Shown: positions 1 to 8,777, counted from the stretch's first letter. The stretch: 64,000 nt of DNA from Halosaccharopolyspora lacisalsi (GCF_014137975.1 NZ_JACGWZ010000001.1:682001-746000), one strand, 5' to 3'. Numbers and translations are program-made. The notes: a model not told the origin generated them from the letters alone.

Positions 1-268
1 CGTACGACATCGGGTCGCCGCTGGCCAGCACGCAGATCGATCGGTGACGGTGCGCGGCGAACAACCCGGGCAGGGCCGGCAACAGCGGCGAGGGCCAGGT
101 GATGCGCTCCCCGGCCGGATCCGGAACGAGATCCAGCTGGCGCGTGCTCCCCATGAGCACCTCGGCCGAGCGGATCACCTCCCTGGCGCGCGGGTTGAGG
201 CCGTCCCACCCGTCCGCGCCGACGCCCACGACGTCGACCACGTCCGGGAGTCCCTCGTGCGTCGTCAC
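1..268 (-). CDS. cobL: Precorrin-6Y C5,15-methyltransferase, CbiE-type N-terminus (partial)
   Basis: The visible 89 codons encode the N-terminus of a CbiE/CobL tetrapyrrole methyltransferase; the rest lies beyond the left window edge. CobL methylates precorrin-6Y at C5 and C15, with decarboxylation, in cobalamin synthesis. The seen motifs are the first SAM-site loop (VVGVGADGWDGL), the conserved stretch SAEVLMGSTRQLDL, and LASGDPM, which matches the family's GDP loop. I chose the GTG at 268-266, which lies just after the stop of the upstream PPOX gene, so the two are probably co-transcribed. Whether the C-terminal CbiT half is fused cannot be seen. The family assignment is secure; fused or single-domain form is open. 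Confidence 0.85.
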   Translation of the reverse strand, partial: MTTHEGLPDVVDVVGVGADGWDGLNPRAREVIRSAEVLMGSTRQLDLVPDPAGERITWPSPLLPALPGLFAAHRHRSICVLASGDPMSY

Positions 269-269
269 G

Positions 270-713
270 TCACCACCTGCCCAGCACCTTGCGCACCGAT
301 ATCTCGATGACGACGCGGCGCGGGTTCGGCCGGGGAGTCCGGTACCTGCGGGCGTAGCGCTCCTCCGCGTCGGCGACCTCCTCGGGATCGTCGCGGATCA
401 CGGCCCGGCCCTCCAGCGTCGACCAGCGGCGTCCGTCCACTTGGCACACCGCGACCGCGGCGCCCTCGGAACCGGCGGCGAGGACCTGGCGCACCTTGTG
501 CGAGGTGCGCGAGGAGATCACGCGGGCGGTGGCCGTCTCGACGTCCAGGGTCGCCCCGACCGGCGTCACGTGGGGAGTTCCGTCGGGACGCACCGTCGTC
601 AGGGTGCACAGGTGCCTTTCCCGCCAGAACTCCTCGAACTCCGCGTTCACGCCGCTCAGCGGCGCGCCGCCGGTTCGACCGTCCCGCGGAGAGTCCGCGG
701 CCGGCGGTGTCAT
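270..713 (-). CDS. PPOX/pyridoxamine 5'-phosphate oxidase-like flavin-binding protein
   Basis: This 147-residue protein has the split beta-barrel layout of the PPOX superfamily: LCTLTTVRPDGTPHVTPVGATLD near residues 36-57, followed by a short beta-rich body with a VDGRRWSTLEGRAVI strand pair. Actinobacterial members of this size often use F420 or FMN to reduce or oxidise small substrates, but the substrate cannot be read from sequence. Its ATG overlaps the stop of the DEAD helicase gene by four bases (ATGA), and the cobL start follows its own stop directly, so the three form a minus-strand operon. The link to cobalamin synthesis is positional only. Cofactor (F420, FMN or heme) is undecided. 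Confidence 0.75.
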   Translation of the reverse strand: MTPPAADSPRDGRTGGAPLSGVNAEFEEFWRERHLCTLTTVRPDGTPHVTPVGATLDVETATARVISSRTSHKVRQVLAAGSEGAAVAVCQVDGRRWSTLEGRAVIRDDPEEVADAEERYARRYRTPRPNPRRVVIEISVRKVLGRW

Positions 714-2230
714 GAGGTGCTCCCGCGCTGCTTGGTGCGGTCACCGGGACCACCACGCCTGCGACGATCGCCCTGCGGCTTGCCCCCCGGGGCGCCGTTC
801 GAGCTGCCACCGGGCTTGCCGCCGGGGGCGCCACCGGGCTTGCCGCCCGGCTTGCCGCCAGGGGCGCTGCTGGGTTTGCCGCCCGGCTTGCCGCCGGAAC
901 GCCGCGGAGTCGAGGGATTCGCCTTCGGTTCCGGCACGGCGACGCCGCTGGGTTCGCGCGCTCCCGTGACCCGGGCCAGCGCCTCACCGTGCGAGTTGAC
1001 CTTCGTGACGGTCGGTTCGACCCCGGCCTTGGTGGTCATCGTCCGGAACGCGGCGCGCTGGTCGTCGGTGACCAGGGTGACCACGGTCCCCGTGGCTCCG
1101 GCACGCGCCGTGCGGCCGGCGCGGTGCAGGTAGTCCTTGGGGTCGGCGGGCGGTTCGACGTGCACGACCAGGCTCACGTCGTCGACGTGGATACCGCGTG
1201 CGGCGATGTTGGTGGCCACCAGCGCCCGCGTGCTGCCCTCCCGGAACTCGTCGAGGATGCGCGTCCGCGCGTTCTGGGCCTTGCCGCCGTGCAGGGCACC
1301 GGCCCGCACTCCGACGGCGCGCAGCTTCTTGGTCAGCCGGTCGGCGTTGTGCTTGGTGCGCACGAACAGGATGGTGCGCCCGTCGCGGGCGGCGATCCGC
1401 GCGAGCACGTCGTGCTTGTCCTCGGCGCTCACGTTCAGCTGGTGGTGGTTCATCGTGTCCACGGTGGCCTCCGAGGGGGCCATGGAGTGCACGACGGGCT
1501 CGGACATGTACTCGCGGACGAGCCGGTCCACGTCGCGGTCCAGCGTCGCGGAGAACAGCAGTCGCTGACCGGCGGGGATCCGGTCGAGCAGCTCGCGGAT
1601 CTGCGGCAGGAAGCCCATGTCGGCCATCTGGTCGGCCTCGTCCAACGCGGTGCGCTCGATCTCGGAGAGCACGCAGGTTCCCTGCCGCGCGTGGTCGTTG
1701 AGACGGCCCGGCGTGGCCACCACGAGGTCGACACCGCGACGCAGCGTCTCGGCCTGCCGGGAGAACGACATGCCGCCGACGATCTCGCGCACGTGGAGGC
1801 CGAGCGCCTTGGCCATCGGCTTGAGGGAGTTCGTGACCTGGGTGGCGAGCTCGCGGGTCGGTACCATGACCAACCCGCGCGGGTGCTGCGGCTTGGAGCT
1901 GGAGCCGGACAGCGCGGTCAGCATCGGCAGCCCGAACGCGAGGGTCTTGCCCGATCCGGTTTGGGCGCGCCCCAGCACGTCGTGCCCGGACAGCGCGTCC
2001 GGGATCGTGGCGGCCTGGATCGGGAAGGCCTCCGTCAGGCCCTGGCCCGCGAGTTCGGTCACGATGCTCCGCGGAAGCCCCAACGTGTCGAACGGGGCCG
2101 GGTCGACGGCGGTGATACCGGCCTGGTCGAACAGGCTCGGCTTCGGTGGTGCCGCCTGCCGCTGCTGCGGCCGGCGTTTTCTGGCCTTGGGGGACGTGCC
2201 GGGGCGAGTGCTCGGTGAACCGGTCTGCAC
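710..2230 (-). CDS. DEAD-box ATP-dependent RNA helicase (RhlE/CsdA type)
   Basis: This 506-residue protein carries the full DEAD-box set: a Q motif (AFPIQAATIP), Walker A AQTGSGKT near residue 91, DEAD in TALDEADQMADMGF, SAT in LLFSATLD, and HRAGRTARAG for motif VI. The C-terminus (about residues 425-500) is a basic low-complexity tail with repeated GGKPGG units, probably an RNA-binding tail. Such enzymes unwind structured RNA in ribosome assembly, mRNA decay and cold adaptation. The GTG start has a good GGAGG 7-8 nt upstream. The gene has a leader of up to about 250 nt with strong predicted structure, so regulation at the RNA level is plausible. It heads a minus-strand operon with the PPOX protein and cobL. 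Confidence 0.92.
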   Translation of the reverse strand: MQTGSPSTRPGTSPKARKRRPQQRQAAPPKPSLFDQAGITAVDPAPFDTLGLPRSIVTELAGQGLTEAFPIQAATIPDALSGHDVLGRAQTGSGKTLAFGLPMLTALSGSSSKPQHPRGLVMVPTRELATQVTNSLKPMAKALGLHVREIVGGMSFSRQAETLRRGVDLVVATPGRLNDHARQGTCVLSEIERTALDEADQMADMGFLPQIRELLDRIPAGQRLLFSATLDRDVDRLVREYMSEPVVHSMAPSEATVDTMNHHQLNVSAEDKHDVLARIAARDGRTILFVRTKHNADRLTKKLRAVGVRAGALHGGKAQNARTRILDEFREGSTRALVATNIAARGIHVDDVSLVVHVEPPADPKDYLHRAGRTARAGATGTVVTLVTDDQRAAFRTMTTKAGVEPTVTKVNSHGEALARVTGAREPSGVAVPEPKANPSTPRRSGGKPGGKPSSAPGGKPGGKPGGAPGGKPGGSSNGAPGGKPQGDRRRRGGPGDRTKQRGSTS

Positions 2231-2290
2231 GAAAACCTCCGCGAAAGGGCACGTCAGGGCAGGCGGTGAGCAGTCGTGAGAAACGAGCCC

Positions 2291-2390
2291 GGCGCCGCCA
2301 AGGCGCCACTGGTCGGGTACTTAGAGCACCGGAGGAGGCGTCATCGCCTAGACGACGCGGACCCCTCAGCGGGTCCGCCGCAGCCGGTGC
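2291..2390 (-). promoter_or_regulatory. Structured 5' leader of the DEAD-box helicase gene
   Basis: Read on the minus strand, a 7-bp closing stem (GCACCGG at 2390-2384 with CCGGTGC at 2332-2326) encloses two hairpins: an 8-bp perfect stem GCGGACCC/GGGTCCGC (2378-2371 and 2364-2357) with a 6-nt loop, and a 4-bp stem GGCG/CGCC (2348-2345 and 2340-2337). This makes a three-way junction. Closer to the gene is a further GGCGCC/GGCGCC hairpin (2307-2302 and 2296-2291). The element ends about 60 nt before the start codon. I do not recognise it as a named RNA family. Autoregulation by the helicase or cold sensing is inference. Confidence 0.5.
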
Positions 2391-2549
2391 CCCCACGAGT
2401 TTAACGAAGAACTCACTTATACCGACGAAGGGATGCGAAAACTTTTGAGGTGTTCACGGGTCGGTCTGCCTGGCTGGTCGGTGTGGTAGCTCCCGGAGTG
2501 CGACTTCTCTCCCCGCGCCGCTCAGCGAACCAACCCGCGCACCCTCCTC

Positions 2550-3293
2550 TCAGGCGGGGACGATGACGCAGAGCTGGCGATCGGCCTCGCGCTCCACGCG
2601 CAGGTCGGCTTCCTTGGCCACGGTCAGCACGTCTTCCACGGTGCGTGGTTCCTCCGGGGCGCGCCCCAGCGCACGGGCGAGTTTGCCCTTGTGGGACTTG
2701 TTGTGGTGACTCACGACCTTGCGCTTGCCCGTGGAGTCCTCGGAGAGCACCCGCACCTCGACCGCGCCGGGAACCTTGGCCAACGCCGCGTAAGCCCCCG
2801 AACGCAGGTCCACCACGAAGTCGTCGACTTCGGCCAGCACGGGTTCCAGCACCGGGCGCCACACACCGCGCAGCGTGCCGACGCGCGGCAGGTTGCCGGA
2901 CGCCGACAGCCGGTAAGCCGGGATCGCATCGGTGCCGCGCACGAGGCCGAACAGCGCCGATACCACCGCCAGTCGCCGCTCCGCCCGAGCACGTTCCCGC
3001 TCGGGCAGCGAGCCGATGTCGAGCGCGTCGTAGAGCACTCCGGTGTAGCGTCGCAGCGCCGGTGCGGTCGGGGACTCCCGCAGTTCGGCGTTGCGCTGAA
3101 CCTCCTCCGCCTGTCGCTCGGACAGCCCCAGTGCCTCCAGGCTGCTCGGTACGTCGTCGGCGAGGTCGGTCAGGGCTTCGATCAGCCGGTGCCGAGTCGG
3201 AGTGAGTTCGGGGGTCGACAAGGCGTCGAGATCCAGCGGAGGACCTTCGCCACCTGCGGCTTTCGTTTCCGAAGGAGGAAGCAGAACCAGCAC
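2550..3293 (-). CDS. yaaA: YaaA family (DUF328) peroxide-stress protein
   Basis: The protein matches the YaaA/UPF0246 family, which in E. coli lowers free iron and protects DNA during peroxide stress. The diagnostic N-terminus VLVLLPPSETK is followed by the conserved block YTGVLYDALDIGSLP, then LSASGNLPRVGTLRGVWRPVL, and the C-terminal VVSHHNKSHKGKLAR basic motif. I chose the GTG at 3293 because family members begin MLVLLPPSETK; an in-frame ATG at 3386 would add 31 residues without similarity. Length (247 residues) is typical. It stands alone between the helicase leader and the divergent proS gene. No peroxide-responsive operator was seen. Confidence 0.85.
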   Translation of the reverse strand: MLVLLPPSETKAAGGEGPPLDLDALSTPELTPTRHRLIEALTDLADDVPSSLEALGLSERQAEEVQRNAELRESPTAPALRRYTGVLYDALDIGSLPERERARAERRLAVVSALFGLVRGTDAIPAYRLSASGNLPRVGTLRGVWRPVLEPVLAEVDDFVVDLRSGAYAALAKVPGAVEVRVLSEDSTGKRKVVSHHNKSHKGKLARALGRAPEEPRTVEDVLTVAKEADLRVEREADRQLCVIVPA

Positions 3294-3563
3294 GGTGGCC
3301 AGGCTAAGGGGTTCGGTCACGACCGTGCTCGGCGGCCACCTGCAGTTCGGACGGGCCGTGGACGACCGAGCGGGGAGAACGTCCACAGCCGGTCACGAGC
3401 ACGACCCCGAAGACGAGAAAACCTCATTTTCGTGTCCTGCGCGAGGTCCCCGCCGTCGCGGAACAGCCGGGTCACCGAAAGAATCACGGGCAGTGACGGA
3501 GCTCCGGTGGGCGGTCGCTAAGCTGCTCGGTAACCCTTACCACACGACGAGGAGCGAGCAGCC

Positions 3564-5309
3564 GTGATCACGAGGATGTCGACGTTGTTCCTGCGTACCC
3601 TGCGTGAGGATCCGGCCGACGCCGAGGTGCCGAGTCACCGGCTGCTCGTGCGCGCCGGATACGTGCGCCGCGTCGCCCCCGGCATCTACTCGTGGCTGCC
3701 ACTGGGGCTGCGGGTGCTGCACAACGTCGAGCGGATCGTGCGCGAGGAGATGGACGCCATCGGTGCGCAGGAGATCCACCTGCCCGCGCTGCTGCCCAAG
3801 GAACCCTACGAGCAGACCAACCGCTGGACCGAGTACGGCCCGAACATGTTCCGCCTCAGGGATCGCAAGGGCGGCGACTACCTGCTCGGGCCGACGCACG
3901 AGGAGCTGTTCGCCCAGACCGTCAAGGGCGAGTACAACTCCTACCGGGACTTTCCGGTTTACCTCTACCAGATCCAGACCAAGTACCGCGACGAGGAGCG
4001 TCCCCGCGCGGGAATCCTGCGCGGGCGCGAGTTCGTCATGAAGGACTCCTACTCCTTCGACCTCGACGACGACGGACTGCGGTCCTCCTACGAGCGGCAC
4101 CGCGGTGCCTACATCCGCCTCTTCGACCGGGTCGGATTGCGCTACGTGATCGTGGCGGCAACCTCGGGGGCGATGGGCGGATCGGCTTCCGAGGAGTTCC
4201 TCGCGGAGAGCATCACCGGTGAGGACACCTTCGTGCGCAGCACGGAATCGGGTTTCGCGGCCAACGTCGAGGCCGTGACCACTCCCGCGCCCGCCGCCGG
4301 GTCGGTCGAGGGCAAGCCCGCCGCCGAGGTGCACCACACTCCCGACACGCCGACCATCGAGACGCTGGTCGACTTCCTCGACTCCTCCGGCGAGCGCGGG
4401 TTCACCGCCGCGGACACGCTGAAGAACGTGCTGGTCAAGACCCGGCAGCCGGGTACCCGGGAGTGGGAGCTGCTGGCCGTGGGAGTGCCCGGTGACCGCG
4501 AGGTGGACATGAAGCGGTTGGAGGCGGCGCTGGAACCGGCCGAGGTGGAGCTGCTGGAGGACGCCGACTTCGCCGCGAACCCGTTCCTGGTCAAGGGCTA
4601 CGTCGGTCCGAAGGCGGTGCAGGACAACGGCGTGCGCTACCTGGTCGATCCCCGGATCGTCACCGGCACGGCCTGGGTCACCGGTGCCGACAAGGCCGAC
4701 CACCACGTCGTCGACCTCGTGTGCGGGCGCGACTTCACCCCGGACGGCACCGTCGAGGCCGCCGACGTGCGCGAGGGGGACCCGTCGCCGGACGGCAACG
4801 GCACCCTGGAGGCGGCCCGGGGCATCGAGATCGGCCACATCTTCCAGCTCGGCCGCAAGTACACCGACGCGATCTCGCTGGACGCGCTGGGTCAGGACGG
4901 CAAGCCCAAGCGGGTCACGATGGGCTCCTACGGAGTCGGCGTGTCGCGGATGATCGCCGCGATCGCCGAGCAGCACCACGACTCGTCGGGGCTGGTGTGG
5001 CCGCGCGAGGTCGCCCCCGCCGACGTGCACGTGGTCGTGGCGGGCAAGGACGACACCGTCCGCGAGGGCGCCGAGCGGATCTCCGCCGAGCTGGACGAGG
5101 CGGGCGTGCGCGTGATCCTCGACGACCGTGGGGTCTCTCCCGGGGTCAAGTTCGCCGACGCCGAGCTGGTGGGCGTTCCGACGATCGTGGTGGTCGGCAA
5201 GGGGTTGACCAAGGGCGTGGTCGAGGTCAAGGACCGCGCCACGGGTGAGGGCACCGAGGTCTCCGCCGACTCCGTCGTCGGGCATCTCGTCGGTCTCGTG
5301 CGGAGCTGA
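3564..5309 (+). CDS. proS: Prolyl-tRNA synthetase (bacterial type, with editing domain)
   Basis: This 581-residue class II synthetase charges tRNA-Pro in the cytoplasm. Motif 1 lies in the region [16 protein letters not shown], motif 2 is [18 protein letters not shown] (about residues 137-154), and motif 3 is [17 protein letters not shown] (about residues 454-470). Between motifs 2 and 3 is the roughly 180-residue YbaK-like INS editing domain, which marks the bacterial form. The C-terminal anticodon-binding domain includes [21 protein letters not shown]. The GTG start is preceded by GAGGAG at a normal distance. It is a single-gene unit in this window. Confidence 0.97.
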   Translation: MITRMSTLFLRTLREDPADAEVPSHRLLVRAGYVRRVAPGIYSWLPLGLRVLHNVERIVREEMDAIGAQEIHLPALLPKEPYEQTNRWTEYGPNMFRLRDRKGGDYLLGPTHEELFAQTVKGEYNSYRDFPVYLYQIQTKYRDEERPRAGILRGREFVMKDSYSFDLDDDGLRSSYERHRGAYIRLFDRVGLRYVIVAATSGAMGGSASEEFLAESITGEDTFVRSTESGFAANVEAVTTPAPAAGSVEGKPAAEVHHTPDTPTIETLVDFLDSSGERGFTAADTLKNVLVKTRQPGTREWELLAVGVPGDREVDMKRLEAALEPAEVELLEDADFAANPFLVKGYVGPKAVQDNGVRYLVDPRIVTGTAWVTGADKADHHVVDLVCGRDFTPDGTVEAADVREGDPSPDGNGTLEAARGIEIGHIFQLGRKYTDAISLDALGQDGKPKRVTMGSYGVGVSRMIAAIAEQHHDSSGLVWPREVAPADVHVVVAGKDDTVREGAERISAELDEAGVRVILDDRGVSPGVKFADAELVGVPTIVVVGKGLTKGVVEVKDRATGEGTEVSADSVVGHLVGLVRS

Positions 5310-5447
5310 GCGCGAGCGCTGTGCCGTGCCGTCGTCGGATGTCCGGTTCGAATCCGGGCGAGAAAGACCGCTCGACCGTGTTCCCAGCGGAGCGGCGGAG
5401 TTTCATACTCGGGGAGTAGTCCTGTTGAGCGCGTGCAGGGGGCCGTC

Positions 5448-6107
5448 ATGACTACTTCCACAGTCCAGAAGTGGCACCTCAAGGGAGACTGGTTCGACGC
5501 CTGCAAGTGCGCGATCCCGTGTCCCTGCTCGTTCGCCCAGCCGCCGACCTACGGTGACTGCGAGGGCATCCTGCTGTGGCACGTCCGCGAGGGTCGCTAC
5601 GGGGACACTCGGCTGGATGGTCTCAACGTCGTCATGCTCGCTTCGTTCACCGGCAACGTGTGGAGCGGTGAGCACACCGACCCCTACGCCGCCGTCTTCG
5701 TCGACGAGCACGCCGACGACGACCAGCGCGGGGCTCTGCGAGCCGTCTTCAGTGGCGACGCGGGGGGCTGGCCGGCCCGGTTCGGCGAGATGTTTCGACC
5801 CGAGATGCGGGGGATGGAGTTCGCGCCGATCGAAGCAACGATCGATGACGAGCTCGCGACGTGGAGCGTGCGTGTGCCCGACAGGGCCGAGGCCACGGTC
5901 GAGGCATTGACCGGTCCCACCACGGCGGAGGGCGAACGCGTCCAGGTGCACAACCTGCCGGGTGCCGAGGTGGGGCCCGGGCAGGGGCCGTCGACCTGGG
6001 GCAAGGCCGTCACCAACCGGGCCGACGCCTTCGGTTTCCGCTGGGACCGCTCCGGCTACTCCAGTAAGCTCATCCCGTTCGAGTGGTCCGGTCCGGACGG
6101 GACGTGA
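5448..6107 (+). CDS. DUF1326 protein with Cys-rich N-terminal motif
   Basis: This 219-residue soluble protein belongs to the DUF1326 family. Residues 9-35 contain WFDACKCAIPCPCSF, four closely spaced cysteines that look like a metal or iron-sulphur site, followed by a further Cys in GDCEG. The rest is beta-rich with several Trp and no signal peptide. I prefer the ATG at 5448 over the upstream in-frame start at 5433 because family members begin shortly before WxLxGDWFDACKC. Its stop overlaps the GTG of the DUF2182 membrane protein by four bases, so the two are translationally coupled. DUF1326 and DUF2182 genes commonly travel together; a joint metal-handling role is inference. Confidence 0.8.
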   Translation: MTTSTVQKWHLKGDWFDACKCAIPCPCSFAQPPTYGDCEGILLWHVREGRYGDTRLDGLNVVMLASFTGNVWSGEHTDPYAAVFVDEHADDDQRGALRAVFSGDAGGWPARFGEMFRPEMRGMEFAPIEATIDDELATWSVRVPDRAEATVEALTGPTTAEGERVQVHNLPGAEVGPGQGPSTWGKAVTNRADAFGFRWDRSGYSSKLIPFEWSGPDGT

Positions 6108-6913
6108 CTCGTCAGGCGCAGGGGCGCGGCATTCCCTCGTTGCGCACCTGGTCGAGAGCGGAGTTGCTGCTGGCCGGGGTCCTGCTCGTGCTGGCGGCAG
6201 GGGCCTGGCTGCTCACCAGCGGTTTGGCCGTGCCCGACATGCGGATGGGGATCCTCACCGGGATGCCGCCGACGGAACCGCGGACGCGGTCGTTGCCGAT
6301 CGCCTTCGTCCTGTTCCTGATCACCTGGGTGGTGATGATGGCGGCGATGATGCTGCCGAGCATCGCCCCGTTCACGGTGGGTGTCGGCCGGCTCCTCGGG
6401 ACGCGTGCCGGCCCCGGCGCCCTGACCGCGCTGACGGTCGGCTACCTGCTCGTGTGGAGCGCGTCCGGGGTGTTCGGCTACTCCGTCGTACGCGGGTTCG
6501 AGGCTCTCGCCACGGGCGGCAGCGCGATCGCCGTGCGTGCGGGAGCAGTCGTGCTGCTGCTCGCGGGCGCTTATCAGTTCACACCGTTCAAGCAGTGGTG
6601 CCTGGTGCGCTGCCGGTCGCCGCTGGCATTGGTGATCCGGTACGCGGACTTGGCGAGCCGAAGCAGAAGGGGAGCGCTCCGGGTCGGCCTCTACCACGGT
6701 GGCTACTGCTTGGGTTGCTGCTGGGCTCTGATGGCGGTCCTGCTGGCAGCAGGAGCGATGAGTCTCGTGTGGATGGCCGTTGTCGCCGCAGCGATCGCGG
6801 TGGAGAAGGTTCTCCCCCGTGGCGAGATGTTCGGCTATGCGGTCGGCGTGCTGCTGGTCGCCCCGGGAATCGCCCTGCTGGTCGCTCCTCGCCTGGTGAC
6901 CGTGGTGGCGTAG
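6104..6913 (+). CDS. DUF2182 predicted metal-binding integral membrane protein
   Basis: This 269-residue protein has about seven hydrophobic spans (for example AELLLAGVLLVLAAGAWLL, FVLFLITWVVMMAAMMLPS and AVGVLLVAPGIALLV). Candidate metal ligands are in conserved places: MMAAMMLPS at the end of the second span, FKQWCLVRCRSP in a loop, and YHGGYCLGCCWALM at the start of the fifth. This is the DUF2182 pattern. The GTG at 6104 overlaps the DUF1326 stop (GTGA), so an upstream in-frame start at 6083 is unlikely. The pair probably forms a small metal uptake or sequestration unit, perhaps for copper, but neither metal nor direction can be read from sequence. Confidence 0.8.
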   Translation: MTRQAQGRGIPSLRTWSRAELLLAGVLLVLAAGAWLLTSGLAVPDMRMGILTGMPPTEPRTRSLPIAFVLFLITWVVMMAAMMLPSIAPFTVGVGRLLGTRAGPGALTALTVGYLLVWSASGVFGYSVVRGFEALATGGSAIAVRAGAVVLLLAGAYQFTPFKQWCLVRCRSPLALVIRYADLASRSRRGALRVGLYHGGYCLGCCWALMAVLLAAGAMSLVWMAVVAAAIAVEKVLPRGEMFGYAVGVLLVAPGIALLVAPRLVTVVA

Positions 6914-7406
6914 AACTCCGGCGCGGGAGGCGGGAACCGGCTCCACCCCGACTCGCCGGTGAGCGCTCGTCGACCGTCGCCGCCTGCTGAGCGCCGTGGA
7001 CTGTTGGGTTTACTCGGCCGTGAGATCGGGCGAGGAGCGGACCCGGTGGTGATCGCGGTCAGGCGGGGTGGGGCGAATCGGGCGCCGCCGGTTGTCGTGC
7101 AGCTCGTGGAAGACCTCGGCCGTGCCGCAGGACCCGTGTCGGGGTGGCTACCACCGGCGACCCCTCGGGAAAGTCGTGCCACCTCGTGTGCGTTTCGTCC
7201 TGCGTGGACCGTGTGCGTGTCGGCAGGATCGTCCTCGGCGTCGGTGCGGTTCACCCGCGTCCGTCGCTGCGGTGGTTATCTGGTTTGGCGCGAACCCCGT
7301 CGGAATGCGATCCGGGCGGCGAAGGAAACCGGGACCGGCCGGCGATCGGTCGGGGACCAGCGCGTCGACACGAAGCGGAGCGCTGCTCGAGGCTTGGAGG
7401 CCGCCC
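6914..7406. other. Gene-poor stretch between convergent genes
   Basis: About 490 bases separate the DUF2182 gene from the end of the minus-strand protein at 7407. Open frames exist on both strands, as expected at this G+C, but none has a ribosome-binding site, family motif or clear codon bias. No strong hairpin, repeat or RNA gene was recognised. It may be the debris of a lost gene. Confidence 0.4.
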
Positions 7407-8288
7407 TCACCTCACCGGGCGGACGGTGTCGATGACGCGGGAGACGGCCGTGGCGCCTTCGGCGGACGGCCGCGCGGCGGGGCGGGCTTTCTCCCCCGCC
7501 GCCACGACGACCACGTAGCTGTTCTCGCCCCTGAGGGCGATCACGCCGAGTTTCGACTCGGTGGGCGCGCACGGCTTTCCGGACGGCATGGTGACCGTGG
7601 CTTCCGTCCGGACCGCGTCGACACCATCGACCGTCACCGCCCGCGGCTGCTTCACGCGCACCTGCGGGCGTGCCTGCTCGTACAGCGTGCGTCCCATGGT
7701 GCGCGCGAACTCCACGGCCGTGGTCTCCAGCGTCTTCGTCGGTTTCACGGCGGTACTGCCCACCGTGCCGATCACGCGGTCGCGACCGTCGCAGGTGTAT
7801 CCGGGGCCGTTGGCCAGTCCCCGGAACGCGACATCGCCCAGCGCGGGCACGTCGAAGGTCTCCTCCGGAGGGAACACCCGCCAGTCGGCGGGCACGTCGT
7901 AGGCGATCCGGGAACGTGAGTTGTACGCGACCGCCCAGCCGGGGACCCGGGACGGCGGGCCCGATGACGGTCTCCGCGGTTGGTCGGTCGGCGACGCCGA
8001 TTGCGCCTTCGGTTCGGAACCGCGGTTGCCCAGCAGCACACCGGCGGTGACCGCGCCCGCGAGCACCAGCACCAGCGTCGCGGCGAACGCGATCGCGAGG
8101 TACCGGCGTCGCTTCGGGGGCCTGCCGTCGGGCGGCAGCGGATCCTCGAACATGCCGGTCCCGTCGTGAGGAGGCCGTCCCCGCGCGGAGTGCGGCCCCG
8201 GGTAACCGCCATAGCCGCCCGGAGGTGGCTGGTTCCGGGGTCCGGCCTGGCTCCAATCGCCGTGCTGCCCACCATTCGGCCACGTCAC
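7407..8288 (-). CDS. Membrane-anchored protein of unknown function
   Basis: This protein of about 293 residues has a Gly/Pro/Tyr-rich cytoplasmic N-terminus (residues 1-60), a basic stretch PPKRRRYLAI, one transmembrane helix (AIAFAATLVLVLAGAVTAGVLLG) and an outside domain of about 190 residues with two Cys (in YTCDGRD and GKPCAPTE) that could form a disulphide. The outside part reads like a compact lipoprotein-type domain (GWAVAYNSRSRIAYDVPADWRV) seen in many pseudonocardial surface proteins; its function is not known to me. I chose the GTG at 8288 because a TACGGT box lies 8 nt upstream (8297-8302), which fits a leaderless start better than the GTG at 8297 that would overlap it. Confidence 0.65.
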   Translation of the reverse strand: MTWPNGGQHGDWSQAGPRNQPPPGGYGGYPGPHSARGRPPHDGTGMFEDPLPPDGRPPKRRRYLAIAFAATLVLVLAGAVTAGVLLGNRGSEPKAQSASPTDQPRRPSSGPPSRVPGWAVAYNSRSRIAYDVPADWRVFPPEETFDVPALGDVAFRGLANGPGYTCDGRDRVIGTVGSTAVKPTKTLETTAVEFARTMGRTLYEQARPQVRVKQPRAVTVDGVDAVRTEATVTMPSGKPCAPTESKLGVIALRGENSYVVVVAAGEKARPAARPSAEGATAVSRVIDTVRPVR

Positions 8289-8328
8289 GTCACGCACCGT
8301 ACCGCGTGGTCCCGTGGCCGGGGAACGA

Positions 8329-8739
8329 TCAGCCCGCCAGGAAGCTCAGCCGCACGTGGCGGCTCGGGTTGTCGGTGTTGGTGTCCACCAGGCACACCGA
8401 CTGCCAGGTCCCCAGCGTCATCCTGCCCCCGAGCACCGGGATCGAGGCGTAGGGCGGGACGACGGCGGGCAGGACGTGGTCGCGACCGTGACCGGGTGAG
8501 CCGTGGCGGTGCCGCCACCGGTTGTCCGCGGGCAGCAGGTCACGCAACGCGGTGAGCAGGTCGTCGTCGCTGCCCGCTCCGGTCTCGATGATCGCCAGTC
8601 CCGCGGTGGCGTGCGGTACCCACACGTGGAGCAGACCGTCGCTACCCCCGACACCGTCGAGGAAGCGCTCGCACTCGGCGTTGAGTTCGTGGACGACCTC
8701 GGTCGAACCGGTCCGGATCTCGATTTCCTCACTGTGCAT
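8329..8739 (-). CDS. yjbQ: YjbQ/UPF0047 family protein
   Basis: This 136-residue protein belongs to the YjbQ (UPF0047) family, some members of which show weak thiamine-phosphate synthase activity; the physiological role is unsettled. The signature is WVPHATAGLAIIETG with the conserved His, and a second conserved region GSPGHGRDHVLPAVVPPY followed by LGTWQSVCLVDTN near the C-terminus. I chose the ATG at 8739 (MHSEEIEIRT) because the family begins here; a longer frame from 8790 would run into the divergent promoter. It is divergent to the aminotransferase gene, with the two promoter boxes nearly touching. Confidence 0.85.
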   Translation of the reverse strand: MHSEEIEIRTGSTEVVHELNAECERFLDGVGGSDGLLHVWVPHATAGLAIIETGAGSDDDLLTALRDLLPADNRWRHRHGSPGHGRDHVLPAVVPPYASIPVLGGRMTLGTWQSVCLVDTNTDNPSRHVRLSFLAG

Positions 8740-8746
8740 GCCTTCC

Positions 8747-8752
8747 ACGCTA
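8747..8752 (-). promoter_or_regulatory. Putative -10 box of yjbQ (leaderless)
   Basis: TAGCGT on the minus strand ends 7 nt before the ATG of yjbQ, the distance expected for a leaderless actinobacterial transcript. Confidence 0.45.
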
Positions 8753-8765
8753 ATGACGACACGGA

Positions 8766-8771
8766 TAGATT
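8766..8771 (+). promoter_or_regulatory. Putative -10 box of the class V aminotransferase gene (leaderless)
   Basis: TAGATT ends 6 nt before the GTG at 8778 and no Shine-Dalgarno sequence is present. It is only 13 bp from the opposing yjbQ box, so the two polymerases would compete for overlapping DNA. Confidence 0.5.
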
Positions 8772-8777
8772 GACCCG

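Noticed and set aside
3537-5285. A 582-codon open frame on the minus strand
   Set aside because: It is antisense to proS and has no recognisable domain.
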